The notes: generated by a model not told the origin, from the sequence alone. Numbered from the stretch's first letter, positions 31,485 through 44,386 are shown. The stretch is DNA of 64,000 bases from Isoetes taiwanensis (GCA_021234155.1 JAJEKV010000011.1:22706416-22770415); one strand, 5' to 3'. Made by a program: numbers and translations.

Positions 31485-34400
31485 ACGTTTCTCTTTCCCA
31501 GCCTTTTGTATACAATCAAAGGAGTATTCGGATCATATACATAATTCAAGAACATGTGGGACTTGGACCCACACTGTTGCCATATGGTCTCGTACCCGTA
31601 TGATAGGTGGGTGTTACGTGAACATTTCTCTCATGTTTTAATAATGCAGGATTTGGACCTACATTTTTTGTTCCCAAAGGAAAAATGTGTGATTTGCATG
31701 CTCCCTTGCAATCTAATTATCTTCTCCTCAAAAAATTGTTGATAGAAGTTATTTCCATCGGTTGCAAGTGAAGCCTCTGACTAACAATTTGCTTGAAAGA
31801 CCACGCGATGTCATGTGTACATACACCTCATGTTGAGTACAAAAGTTGCATGTCAATTTTATAATAGCTATGGGAGGAAAGAAAAGACTACATTTGTCAA
31901 AATTTGAAGATCTAAGCTATTTTTTGAGGATTTAGAAGTGCCATAATACGAACAATGTTATTTACATGTGTCAAGCATTACAGTTGTACTGTTGCATCGA
32001 TACAAAGGCAGGCAACCCGGAGGAATTCCACAGTCTTGCTAGCATACAATTTGCAGATAATGTCCATTTCAGGTGATACGTGTAAAACCATCTTGGATGA
32101 AGTAAGTAGAACGGAGGAGATCTGTCTGCTCTATTCTACCTACTTCCATTGAATTTGTCCACCATTATTTATCCTCTTCGCTGATTTAGCAATTCTAGGA
32201 GGGATCTCACTCTTCATATTCAACTTTATCCTCCTTCCAAGTGCCATGTCATATCAATTATCAATTATCTTCCCTAGCCTTCCTTTCAATTTTGATCTAT
32301 ACATATCATAGTTATGAAAGCAATGAAAAACAGCACGTGATGACTTTTTAAACACATTAAGAACAGATTGCAAACAATATTTCAATATTTCGTGGTCTAA
32401 TCTGGGCATTATAATAACTGCGGTATAGAGGCCTAAGGCTCATCTATTAGGAGTTTGAATTACAATATTATATCTGGCACGTATGATCACTTGTTCTTAT
32501 GCCAGCAGCAACTTAATATATTTTGCAAAATCAAATAGCATGATTTAAATAGTCTGTAAAACCTGGAGCTAAAAATGCTCAATCAAAATGGTCTGACATG
32601 GTTTTGCTTATTGTATATGCTAAGAGAAAATTTGCCACAATCTTAAGCACTTGCATCACTGGTATTGTGTCACTGGGATAAAGTATTGAGGCCACCATAA
32701 AGAGATTCCACTTCCCCAGAAGTCTTCACTAGCCAATAGTGAATATTCTACTCCTACAGGGTTCAGGACAATCGCTTCATAACTTAGTGTCCTTGATATG
32801 AGTCTTCAATCACCACGAAAACCATGTAAATGATTCGTGGCAACAGAGTCCGGACTGTCAAAGGAAAAGACTAGGTTTAAACACAAAGAATTACTTTAGA
32901 AGCACACAAAAATGCTACGTTGGTCTTCCCCAGATTATGGATCTACACGAAGTCCATCGTACATGAAATCTGCACTGCCATCCTCACTTGATTGGTAAAA
33001 ATCCTTCGATGCCAGCACCAAATCTAGCAACCCCAAAATGGCTATTATAGCTAAGCAATCCTGAAGATAAAGCCGCAAAACTGGAAGTGTTCTCTCTGTG
33101 TTTTACGAGTGAAAAAACAACAAATGAAAATTTCTTCACATATTGAAGAACGGGCTTATCCACAAAATGCTAGTTGCTCCAGAAGTGAAAACCTGAGTGT
33201 CAAAGCCAAAAATGGGATCGTATAGTCGATTGTATAGTTTCCTGCTGGTTATATGCAGAAAACAAAATCAAACAAAGGATTTTCAGAGCATAACATGGCT
33301 ACTGCTACTATCTATGATCTCCACCAAAGCATTTGCAGAGCATACCCTGACTATCGCCTACCATCACAAATGAGTTTGCAGACCCTCCGATCACCATAGC
33401 AAATAGACAGCAAACCTATAGGTTTTTCAAGAAAAAACATCGCAAGCAAACCTGGATTGTTGTAGCTTTGCTATTAAGTTTTGATCAATCTGGCGATACT
33501 CATTTAAGCTGGACTTCGCTTTTTGGCGCCTCAAATAACCAGGAAGTGGCATGGGATCATGATTTTGCTCAAAGAAAGCAAAGCAAGGGATTTTTTGCAG
33601 AGCAAGAAAGAAAGGACAAGATCCAAATCCGCAGTAGCTTTTGGATTGCGGTGACAGAATGCTGTTTCTTCACCATTGGCGACCTCCTGCATTAGTACCT
33701 GAGCTATGGCGGCGATTTATGAGAGCGGATTTCGCCGGAATGGGGCAGAGGAAGTGGAAAGCAAAGCATTCGACGGAGCAGATTCATTCAACGCAATTAA
33801 GAACAAAAACGTGGCATCCTTAGGATTTTTTCTTTTTTCTTGAATTTGGAAATGCAATATAAGCACATGTGTCGACGCTACGTCTGTCCTCAGCCCAGAA
33901 ATATTACCTTTCTAATTTTTGAGAACAAAAAATAAACAGCCTTGTATATAAATGGACATGGTACCAAGGCAGACTGAATCAGTATATTAATCATGTTTTG
34001 CACATTCTTATTTTCGAATGTATATACATTATTCCAGCCGGCATGGAGAAGGGCCCAATTGATCGAATCAGCTAAGTTGAAAGTCTTTTTGTTTCTTTAT
34101 AGAAGAACTAATATCCAATGTATGGTGTCCCTGAAATCCAGTAGCTAATAAATTTGAACTCATTGCAAATGAAGAAATAAGAGATTCCTCAAATTCGTTC
34201 AAAATGTTTTTACCTTTTTTTCTCTTTCTCCAAAGCTCCAAAATAATGTGTTTCTGTTATTTTTGCCAAATTCGAATATTTTCTTTGATTCGGCGATAAG
34301 TTTTAGATCTGGGCGAATGATGAGGGTATATATATGAGTTAAGCACAAGTGCTTATGGCAAATGGCATTACTAGCCATGAACTTATGAGGAAATTCATTT

Positions 34401-36400
34401 GTATGTGGTGTCAAACTATGTTAATTTTCTTTCATGTACAATATCATCATCTAGTTTTTGTACCAGCAGCCCCTCCCCCCCCCCGGGTCCCCACAAAGGA
34501 GGTACATGGTAACATAACGAGACATTCATTTTTGTTGGCAACACACGAGCGTGTGGCTACCCAATCTCAATAATTGTACCAGAATACATTAAGATAAATG
34601 GAAAATCTATCTATAAGGAGTACAACTGTTAGATAGTAAGGTGTTTTCTCGAGCATTTACAACTCCTCCTTTCTATTTTACCATGAAGACATGAGGTGAA
34701 ATGTTATACCAAGCAAAACATAATTTAAAGTACAAGTCTTAGCATTTTTTTCTTTTAAAATATATCTACAGTAAGGGAAAAGGAACCCCTTTTTTTTTTA
34801 ATACAGACGAGCAATTTTCTTTATCTGGATTGGAAGTTGCTTTTGTCAGTGAACTCATAATGTCAACATTACCCTGGGGACCAAGTTTCACGGGTAGAAA
34901 ACCAACCCTTCTCTAAGAAGCGTCAACAGAGGCGTCTCGTGCTATATGGTGCAAATGCATAGGGATCATCTTGTAAAGCGGTTTCGTTGGGATGCATTCA
35001 TAAAGTATTTTGACATATAATTATTACAATACCATCTCTGCTTGCAAGTTATAAGCTATGTGATTTTTGTTTTTTTTTTTTCTTATTTTTTTTAGGGTAA
35101 GGGTATGTATTCTATTAATTTCAATAAATTAGGGATATTAATAAAAAAGAATTGTCTCTAAATAGGGTTACCCCTCAAGTCCCAATCTTGTACTCCATGG
35201 GTACAGTTCCAATCTTCTATTCCCCTGGGTTACGATAGGGTACCTCCCTTCTTCTCCCAGGGAGATACTATCCATTTCTACTATGTAATTTCACCCAAAT
35301 GTTTGTACATGATTATGATTTAAGATATCATCATAATTGGCAAGGTTTAAAGAAATGCACTAGACAAGGTACTACAACATTTGGTAGACCATATGGAATA
35401 CCAAACTTGACATTGTCCCTTCCAACACCCTTTTAGACGTTGATGAGTGTGGACCAGTTATGTGGAAGTCGAGATGGTCTATTTGCGTGAACTTTTAATA
35501 ATATCCACTATAGGAAATCAAAAAAGGATATGGCTCCATTAAACCATTGGCCAAGATTGATCTTAATTGTTGGATCACTATAAACTTGAGGGGCGGTGTG
35601 TTAAGGAGAAGTTGAGGTGTGAGCTCCAATAGTAGTCTGGTAGTATATGTATTTCTATGAAAGTAAAGTATTGTACCTCCCTTTTTTCAAAAAATAAAAA
35701 ATAAAAAATCACATAGCAAATAACCTTGCCCCAACCATTAGTAAGAAACCTATACAACTACGTCATCCTCTTGCTTGGCTTTTAGTAATACCTTAATTGG
35801 TGTATTAAATTATTAAATCCTATTCCCAATACAATTGGAAATGTTCTCGTAAATAGTAACAGCTTGCCGGCTTGAAATTAGTTTTGGATTAGCATGTTGA
35901 AAGACGTGCTAATTCACTTCGTAACTAAATGTGTATTTCTGCCTAGTTCTGTTGTGGATAAATAAGCTGTATTTCAGCTGGAGTTTCTTGCACGAGATTG
36001 TCCAAAATATGCACCATATATATATCCAAAGGGGGCAAGCATATTTAGTGCTTCCAACCAAGTAGTAGCTAGGTGAACCCAATCAAGTGCAATAACTGGT
36101 CCTTAATTGATGTGAAAGAGCCGTATGACATTTGAAAGATTGCATACCAGTACCAGGTCCACGAAGAAGAAACTTCCCAACAACTTTACAGACCATGGGC
36201 TTGGAATGCATGCATATTATGCATGTGTAATACTGCAGCGGTGCAACTTGTAGCAGTAAAACGGTGATCCGTGCTAGCCCAACTCTACTGTTCAGATCGA
36301 CCTTACCAATCTGCAGCAAACGCATTATAGATCTTGATCTAAGGTAGGACATTCCTTTATCAGTCCTAGATATTAATTCCTTACTTTCCTTTTGTTTGTG
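31485..36400. other. long stretch without a recognisable gene
   Basis: Short frames at 31,955, 33,468-33,823, 34,349 and 36,083 have no domain or splice support. Near 35,585-35,600 the phrase GAGGGGCGGTGTGTTAAGG resembles a polypurine tract followed by a copia LTR start, so a degraded LTR may lie at 35,595-35,690, but I could not find a partner. A C-tract lies at 34,476-34,486. Confidence 0.35.
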
Positions 36401-36419
36401 CTTTTTTTTTGCCCTTTAC

Positions 36420-36543
36420 CTTAAATAGCTGCTTGGCATCACCGTGGAATATCCTCCTCTGGTTTTCCTCTCTGTTGGTAGATCTGTGAGCTCCGCCTTC
36501 TCATGGCAGCTTCAGATGTATTGGATTCCACGGTTTAATTCAG
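36420..36543 (+). other. probable 5' UTR exon of the LHP1-like gene
   Basis: GC-richer than its surroundings, ending in TTCAG followed by GTATTT, a plausible donor at 36,544. The matching acceptor TTTTGCTGCAG ends at 37,420, 81 bases before the ATG used below. It contains only a short frame (ATGGCAGCTTCAGATG...TAA). The intron between would be 877 bp. The 5' end of the exon is a guess. Confidence 0.45.
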
Positions 36544-37501
36544 GTATTTGTTTTTTTCTGTCTGTTAATTTCTGCTTGATGTCAAGGATTTGGCTTTTCG
36601 GTTTTAGGACCTACTTTCCTTAGTTTTAGAGCATGTCCATCACAAAACAGTCTTTTTTCTCTTCGATTATCATTTGAAAGCCAAGAAAGCGAGGTCTTTA
36701 GACATCAACCTCTTAGACCTATTTTGCCAGCAGGTCAAAATCGATTTCCTAAACTTGTTATATTCGAGGCATACGATTTGGCACATAAAGGTAGAAATTG
36801 GGTCTTTTATAGAACGATAGCAGGCTGATTAGATAAGAATTAGAACCTTCAGATCAAATTGGGGCTTTTCTGAAGCGAGTATGTCAGATTAGGATTTTCT
36901 ACAAGTGGATTGGCGGTGGTTACACTGGTACTAAAAACTCCAAAAGATGGTTTTGGAAGGGCAGCTGCTGGAAACAACATAATAGGATCTGTTAAAGCAA
37001 CGTATAAAAAAAAAAGCAAGTAAAAGTTCAGGCACAGTCCTACCTTGAGCATCGCATGTATCACATGTATATAGGCAAAAGCTGATAAAACAAGAGGTGT
37101 GGCCTCACAAAGTCAACATGTAGGAAACTAAGAAAGCCCAATGCTGGAGCAGTTCAAGATCAACAGGCAGACCTAGCTGATATATGGCTTGCAAATGTCA
37201 CTGTATGAGGACATGGAATCTGAGTAATGTCACTCACTAGCATGGAACCTGCATAACGTTTTATTGTTTTTCTCTTTTATTCTTTCATTTCGTTTCTTGT
37301 ACTACATGTCCTAAGATGGTCCGAACCTTTGATTTGCCGATGTATAGTGTCATAGAAACCTGAGTTCTGCAATGGATGCCAATAAATCTTTCTTTTAGTG
37401 TTTGATCTGTTTTGCTGCAGACTAGAAGTTTGCGTGCTGATTTATGAAGTGCAGACTGGCGTTGTTCTATAGAAGGGACTGGGTCCTCTAATTTGGCCAA
37501 G

Positions 37502-38738
37502 ATGGCAACTGCCCTTAAGCCAATGCGTACAAGAAGACAGTCATTGGGAGATGGAAGTGGTGTAGCTGGGAGTGTGGCTGAAGATCCGGATTGTTGTGTC
37601 ATTTCTTTGGAAACACAGAATATTGCAAAGAGATCGACTGAAATGGTGTTGGCGGATGTTGATAAAACAGGGAATTATGGATCACCTGACAAACCCACTT
37701 CCCAAAATGGGAAACTGTTGACTTATGGTAGAGGCGCAAATCGGAGGCGTTCATTAGAGACAACGATGAGTTCAGATGGTTCTAGAAAAGCTTTTTGTGA
37801 ACAAAATGTTGATACAAGTAGTGGCCGAAGATCATTACAGAATGATGAAGAGGGAGATCCAAATGTGGATGTGGACATGAAAACACCTTGTGAACCTAAT
37901 GGAGAACCTTTAACAGGCAAAACATCTTCACAAAGAGATGAAAGGATGGATTCAAATGAGAAGGAAGGTGTTGAAAAGACTGAGCCTCAAAAAGCCTCGA
38001 AGAATGATATAGAAATTTTAAGTAATTCCTTGATAGCAAATCCATCAATAGATGATGTTGAGCTTGCATCTGAGGATCCAGATGCCAGAACTGTCAATGT
38101 TGTAGCATCAAAGAAAAAGAAGAGAAAGGGTGGAGGAAAACGGTGGACTCAACGGAGAAAGAGAAAGGAGATCAATGAAAAGCAGGATGAACCAGTTGCT
38201 AATGATGTAGCAGATGGCAACATGGATGAAGATCCTGCAGAAGCAAGGTGCAACAAAAGGGGCTACGAATGTGATGCACAATCAGCAGAAGAATTCTCGG
38301 ACCATGATTCCGAGGGAGCACATGAAGGACAAAGTTCTGAAAAGCTCATCAGTTGTCGCAAATCCAAGAAACCATCCTTGGATAAATATTGTGTAAGGGA
38401 AATTATTTGTCCAGTTACCATTTCCAAATCTATCAAGAATGGCAAGCAGAATCCCTTAGTGTTCTTCAAAGTTATGAGGTACGCAGGTCTCTGATATTTT
38501 TTATTATCTATTTTTGAAATCAATTTATATCTGGGTTGTGACAGGACTAATGGTCAGGAGGTAGTTGTAGACAATGAGTTTCTTCGTTCAGCATGTCCTC
38601 TTCTGGTAGGTTATGTTATCTGTATCTTATTTTCTTACAATTGTAAATGTTGCTACAAATCTGATATTTGTCTTATTTGTTTCTTCTTCTCAGCTTTTAG
38701 ACTTCTATGAGCAGCATTTGAACTATTCAATGACATAA
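37502..38738 (+). CDS. LHP1/TFL2-family protein with chromoshadow domain but no chromodomain
   Basis: Three coding exons: 37,502-38,478, 38,545-38,605 and 38,694-38,738, with donors GTACGC and GTAGGT and acceptors GACAG and TCTCAG; phases agree, giving 360 residues. LHP1 is the plant HP1 homologue that works with Polycomb complexes in the nucleus. Residues 1-300 are polar and charged, with MRTRRQSLGDG and RRRSLETT near the start, a basic cluster KKKKRKGGGKRWTQRRKRKE near 210, and an acidic segment after it. The last 60 residues hold the chromoshadow domain: LVFFKVMRTNGQEVVVDNEF, then LRSACPLLLLDFYEQHL and the stop four residues later, as in LHP1. The N-terminal chromodomain that reads H3K27me3 is not found here or upstream to 36.4 kb. 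ATG at 37,502 is the first in frame; an in-frame TTG lies nine bases earlier. Confidence 0.8.
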
Positions 38739-40224
38739 TAGAGAAGACAGATGATATTGGTGAAAGACAAAAATGGTGCTGCAAAATTTTATCTATTGAT
38801 ATAAAATGGGTATCTAAAGAGGGGTTTATTAAATCAATCAAAGAATGTACACTTATCATTTGAGGTATGGCATGGCAGACAGGAACATGCAACGCTTTTA
38901 GGTATTTCTAGTGTTGCGTATCAGGGATGTTAAAGTCACTTGGTTGGTGCAGGCTTTCTAAGAAAGTTTTGTATCACGGAATGTTTAAGGGTTCTGCTGG
39001 TCTGTAATTTCCTTTAAGTCAAAACAAGTCCTCTTGACATATTCTGGTCAGATCTTTCCAGTTTTTGAAACACGAAAAACAACTCTTTCTTCTACATTTG
39101 CCTTTCCATGTCTTTCAGGTTGTGTTTAGCAGTGAGTGACCTGCTGAGTACTGACTAGAATTTCAATGTCCGATCCAAACTATCCAGAATATTCATGGGT
39201 CCTGGCCTGTTTAATGCTGCCAAAAACACGCTCCCTAACTTGACAAGTTAATGTAATAGTACCATCGTCAGTTGCTATGAAGATAATGCAAAAATAAATC
39301 CTACTCCTGTGAAGCTCAATACTGAATTCAAAAAGAAAATAATAGTAGCTATCCAGCGGGATATTTCTGATGTAGTTCTACAATCTTCTATGGAGCCACA
39401 AGCACTAATTCTCCACTATCCCCAGCGTCTTGTATGTGCTGCCCTTAATCCTCCTTTACCCGAGCCCTTAATCCTCGACTACCCTAGGAATCTAGGACCC
39501 TTGCAAAGTGTGTACTTGCCCCTTTCAACCTTGGTCCCTGTATTTAGTTCTAGATCTTCTCAAAGATCACCCAACGACCGTCTATTATCCATCTATGACT
39601 TGGATTTTGAAGTAGTTCAGGATTTTAAATCATAGCTTCTTAATGTGAGTGTCTAGAACTGTCGAGGAGTTACCTAAGAGGTAAGGGCTAGTTGTATTGT
39701 CCTCGGACTTAATTACCTACGGAATAGAGGGTGCGTTCCTATTCCATCCAAAAGCTCTCAACTCATGTGATAGTCACATTGATCCTTTCTTTTGTGTTTG
39801 GATACTATTTGATATATTGTATTGTGACCGTCTCATAGGCCAGTTAGCCTTCGTGGACGTTAAAATATACTTTCTTCCTTCCTTCTTAAAATCTTAAGGA
39901 CCCTGCAAGGAGAGATGTTGTATGTATAATTGAAAAATTTTGTCTGTATATTTTAAATGTATTTTAAATGAATAAAACGTATGTTTGGCATTTTATACCT
40001 TACACCGAATAAATTAACCCAATGCATCTACAAAACCCGAATTTGTGACGAATTTTTCTATCCGCGACTTGCGGCATCTGCATCCGCAAACTTGTGTAGT
40101 CGCAAATGCTAGCATTCGCGTACGCGTGGTACATACTGCAACACCAAATGTGGGAGGTTGTAAAGCAGAAGGCGCATCAGCAAAGTGAAAATTTGCGCTG
40201 TGTCTTGCAGCCACAAATTTTCAG
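38739..40224. other. 3' flank of the LHP1-like gene; no further gene
   Basis: A frame immediately after the stop (38,712-38,863: ELFNDIIEKTDDIGERQKW) is open for about 50 codons in another phase and could be used by alternative splicing, but nothing supports it. A frame at 39,309-39,635 has no domain. Confidence 0.35.
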
Positions 40225-41285
40225 AAGGCGTAATTTCGGTGAGCAGAAAATTTCGTCCTGAAATTTTTAGCTGACGTGGCGGGTCAAGAACGGCGTCACC
40301 CGCGAGTGTGTAACGGACCTAGGATTTTGGGGTACATTGTGGAATTATTTTATTAAAGGATGCAAAGGAATAATAATTAAAATATCATGCATGCAGAGTT
40401 AATACGTCGTATATGTAGAGAACATACAGACAGAATACTGGTGGTTAATAATAAATACAAGTACAGTGAATATTGAAGCATGTGATGGTGAAGCATTTGG
40501 AAGGAGATAGATTGCAGATGGATTGCTGAAGGAGCAAGTTGCGTGCAGAGATCTGGGAGCATGTTGGAGTGCAGAGGAAGCAACCGGGATTCCAGGTGGG
40601 GATCAAGACTTACACCTGGGGTTTCTAGTGTAGTATCTCTGTGCTTGTTTTTATTTGTTGTTATGCATCCAGCATGGGATTAGAATTGGATTATATGAGC
40701 GTGGTTGTAAACATGAACGCACGACATGGATAGTGATTTTTAATATTGAAATACTGTAACGTTCCTAATCGACATGCCCTTAACCAACTGTGCAAAACCG
40801 TCTAGACGTTTATGAGTAGTCGCTTCTACCCATTTATGCCGGTGTCTCCAGAACGCCCCACAGGCACATTCAAGGTTCGAATACTCGAGCAGTCTACCAT
40901 GGGCCCGTTACAGTCTCCCCCACTAGAACTATGCTCGTCCTCGAGCATTCAAGGCTATACCATGTCTATGTCATACCATGTCACAATGATTACCAAGTCT
41001 TTGCAAATTACCCATGCATATAGGCACCCATGGAAACTCGAACTCAAGACCTGCTCTGATACCAACTGTAATGTTCCTAACCGACATGCCCTTAACCAAC
41101 TGGGCAAAACCGTCTAGACGTTTATGAGTAGTCGCTTCTACCCATTTATGCCGGTGTTTCGGGAATGCCCCACAGATTCAAGGTTCGAATACTCGAGCGA
41201 TCTACCATGGGCCCGTTACAGAGTGGCTCCGCCACGTCAGCTGAAAATTTAGGGCGAAATTTTCTGCTCACCGAAATTCGCCGAC
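40225..41285. repeat. inverted repeat flanking a TRIM insertion
   Basis: The left copy at about 40,229-40,284 contains TTTCGGTGAGCAGAAAATTT and AGCTGACGTGGCGG. The right copy at about 41,228-41,278 is inverted, with CCGCCACGTCAGCTGAAAAT and AAATTTTCTGCTCACCGAAA. Nearly 1 kb separates them, most of it the TRIM at 40,755-41,220 plus about 470 bp of unknown sequence. The right copy touches the TRIM end. Probably the ends of an older foldback element. Confidence 0.6.
40755..41220 (-). mobile_element. complete TRIM element
   Basis: Two LTRs, 40,755-40,912 and 41,067-41,220, both begin TGTAA and end CGTTACA, and share TCTAGACGTTTATGAGTAGT and CTACCATGGGCCCGTTACA. In the minus orientation the primer-binding site TGGTATCAGAGC (41,053-41,064) follows the right-hand LTR and a purine tract (complement of CTCCCCCACTAGAAC) precedes the left-hand one. 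The internal part, 154 bp, is non-coding. Family members lie at 8.5 and 26 kb. No clear target duplication was seen. Confidence 0.9.
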
Positions 41286-41502
41286 GAAATTTTAACGACC
41301 GTGAAATTATAGGGTAAATCATCTTGATTTTATAACCCAAAATTTCAAGGTGATTTTGAGTTCAACAAACTTACACAATTAAAACTTTAAACAATAATGA
41401 CAACTCAGAACATTCATTTTTATCCCGAATCATCTTCATTCCAAATCAGTATTTTCATTACAGATAACACTTGTTGTGCAGAGTAATGACAGAGGAAATA
41501 CT
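41286..41502. other. no gene seen; target region of the LINE
   Basis: AT-rich sequence into which the LINE inserted; it continues after the LINE at 48,332. Confidence 0.6.
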
Positions 41503-41595
41503 AACAAATCTGTAAAGAGAAGGATGGCGACGGCGGCGGAACTAAGGCGGCGCTTTCAGGAGCGCTGAGCGGGGGTTCTGAATCCGGTGGGTGAT

Positions 41596-43600
41596 ATGGC
41601 AGGAGCTAGCAACGGCCGGACTGATGCTCATACTCTGGCGAATCATCCAACTCCGCTTAAGCGGATTCCTAAGGTGGCGCGGGCGGCCCAGCAGAATCGA
41701 TCTGCTGGGGCTTTGATTCAACAGGTTGATTCAGCTCCTTCGGCTCATCTAGAGATGAATTTGGGTGCATCTGGGCAGCAGCTAAGGGAGGAGGCGATTC
41801 CGGCGGCTGTGGGGCAACAGCTTCAAGGTGCTGACCAATCCGGCAGCATCAGGGTAGAGTTGGATTCGGCAAGCTATGGGCAACAGCCCCCGCTTGCTGG
41901 GACGGTGTCTCTGCATCTTACAGAGCCAGGCACAGGTAGCTTTCCAGTCGCCGAATTTGAGCAAGGTTGCAGGGAGAGCACTCACACGGTTGCCCAGTCG
42001 ATTGGGGCGAAAGGGGTTTCGGGGTGTGAAGGATTGGGGCGATCTGCTTCAGGTATGGCAGAGAAGGAGGCTATTGGGATTGATCCGGCAGCTTTGGGAT
42101 CACAGAGCCGAACTATGGGGCTGGTGCTATCACCAGATTCTATTGCAGGGGAGATGGTTGGAGCGGAGAGGATCTTGGGAGCCCTACGCCACATGGCCGG
42201 CCAGCTGGACTGGGGTTTGTGTTGCCCACAGATCCGGTTGCCCCAGTGCCGGACCTGGTCAGGTCTTCGCTTGAGGCAGTAGCGGAGGGGGGTAGCGGGC
42301 CACTTCAAGCTGGTACCCATCGGTCTGAGTTGTGTAGGGTTTTGGGGAGAGAAGGGGTAGGGCAGATAGCCTTAAGCTCCCCTCTGGGTTGTGCGCAGCA
42401 GCCAGGGTCTGGGCAAGGGCCTGTGGAGATCGGAGATAGGAAGGGGGCGGCCTGCCCTCTTCTGGATTTTGTGCAGCAGCCAGGGTCTGGGCGGGGCCCT
42501 ATGGAGGTCTGTGAGACGGAGGGGGTGACACATCCCCCCGCAGGTTTGGGAGCACCATCGGTGCTTAGCCTGCAGAGCGGCAGTCAGGCAAGGAGTCTTC
42601 TTGCTGGGGATGTACAAGCTGGGCTGCAAGCAGAATTTGAGGTCCCAGGCAGCATGCCACCACTTGAGACAGTGACTCCGCTTGCCAGTCCAAGCTCGCC
42701 TGTCTCTACGTTGCCGGAGGATCCCTTTGCAGTGGCAGAGCCGGTGTGTAGTTCGCCTCCGGGCACGGGGTGTCGCGGTATGTCACAGCATCTACATAAG
42801 CCGTCAGGTCGGGACAATCCAAGTCTGGGGAGGCGTGCGGGTGAGGGGCATGGAGTTAGTGTGGCGGGACCTGCATGGCGGACGAACAATACGGTGAGCC
42901 GGCTTTCACGTCCGCGGTTCTCAGAATGGATTCCGCACACCGTGGTGCCGGTCGACACTTATCGGATGGAGGAGGCTTTGGCCTTCTTGAATCGGCACAA
43001 CAAGAGGGAGTTGCAGGTGGACCCCATCGGCCCTCTGGCTGCCATAGTTGAGCTTGATCATCAGCAGCTCAAGTCTATTTCCAATCTAGTCTCGTGCGCA
43101 GTGCTGATGTACTATACTGGAGTGCTGGACACCAGGAGAGTTGGCGGGTGGCTGCAGGCTCACTTCAAGCGGTTGGGGATCTCGCCGTTTCAGTCCTTGA
43201 AGTTCCTAGGGAACAACTTCTTCCTCCTCATGTTCGATGCTCCCTCGGTAGTCGAGAGGATAGTAGCGAGAGGGGTCGACCTCATGTAGGGGAATTACCT
43301 GATTTACCAGCATTACACTCTTGGGGTGAGTGCTCGGTCCTTGTCGGCCCTGAAGATCCCGTGTTGGTTTCAGGTAATGGATCTTCCCGCGGATATGTTG
43401 TTGCCGGAGTTTGCGATTGCTAATGGGATCGGTGGCCATATTGCGCACTCCATAGTGCGGGAGCCTAAGATTTGTGTGGCTCTACCCGCGGATAGTCCAT
43501 TGCCTCCTCAGTGACTGTTAGGAGCGGAGAATGGTACTTTCGGTTTTCCCTCAGGCTGTTGAATGGGACAGAGATTCACGTTAGCTCTATAAGTTATTGA
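41596..43600 (+). pseudogene. LINE ORF1 protein (DUF4283-like), frame-broken
   Basis: ATG at 41,596 opens a Ser/Gly/Gln-rich N-terminal part in one frame to about 42,280; the reading continues in a second frame (42,219-43,289). An internal protein repeat of about 31 residues (QQPGSGQGP, then QQPGSGRGP) lies at 42,390-42,520. The C-terminal half resembles the plant LINE/DUF4283 RNA-binding fold: VLMYYTGVLDTRRVGGWL, LKFLGNNFFLLMFD, then after a TAG at 43,287 YQHYTLGVSARSL and PCWFQVMDLPADML, IANGIGGHI. A last shifted piece ends LLNGTEIHVSSISY with a stop at 43,598. ORF1 proteins bind the element RNA and chaperone it during integration. Confidence 0.75.
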
Positions 43601-44318
43601 CCTCCTCCTCATCATTAGCTAATATCACATTGTGACATCCCATGTTCAACTTTAACAATTGATGGTCTATCTACAATCTATTTCCACTCACTTACATCAC
43701 ATGCATAGAAATATGTTTCGGTGCCACTACATTTAAGTTCAAAAAGCTAAAACTTCAGGACAACCACCATGCCTACAGAAAAAGAACTACCAACATCCAA
43801 TTTACTTAAGCCCGGCCACGCCAGGCAATGTTAATGTAGTCTTTTAAATCCACTTTTAGGCTATATGTTTTGATTCACACACTGCTTACGCTATTACAAA
43901 GCTATACAGAACTGCATGTGAGCAAAGAAAGACCCCTTGGAATTTTTAAAAGCAAATCTCTTCCGCATCTAGCAATTTCTAAATGGTGAGATCTTTTACA
44001 GAAAGTCTAGGCCCTTAAATTGGAGCACCATAAAGCACTACGGTTTGCACAAGAATCTTAAACAGAATCTTTTTCAATCCCCAATCCTGTAGCCTTGCTT
44101 TATGACATCTAAATAGCATTGAATACGAAGCTGCTTTTCCACCAAAAGTTCTTCTCTTAATACACTATACTTAAAAGTACTTACAGTTTCAATGCTGGTT
44201 CCTAAATAGGTGAAAGTCAATTTTTTAGCAGTGCCAACTATCATGATTTTAGATTTGGACAAATTAACCTTCATACTTTTGGCTGCACAAAATGAAGCTA
44301 AGCTATCCAGATCAGGGG
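43601..44318 (-). mobile_element. nested fragment of a different LINE
   Basis: On the minus strand this gives the end of another non-LTR reverse transcriptase: PDLDSLASFCAAKSMKVNLS, KSKIMIVGTAKKLTFTYLG, SIETVSTFKY, then after frame changes KKILFKILVQTVVLYGAPI. These are the thumb-side motifs of RTE/jockey-like LINEs and do not match the host LINE. It lies between ORF1 and ORF2 of the host in opposite orientation. Edges are inferred from where host sequence stops and resumes (the GCCGGCAAGATGGCGGCGG stretch); no target duplication was identified. Confidence 0.7.
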
Positions 44319-44386
44319 CCTGCTTCGCCGGCAAGATGGCGGCGGAAAAAGAAGCATCGTAAAAATCCTGCGTCTCAGTAGTAGTT

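Noticed and set aside
35585-35690. Copia LTR with polypurine tract
   Set aside because: The tract looks right, but no second LTR or coding part was found; kept only as a remark.
39309-39635. 108-codon plus-strand frame
   Set aside because: No recognisable motif and many nearby stops in related frames; not supported.
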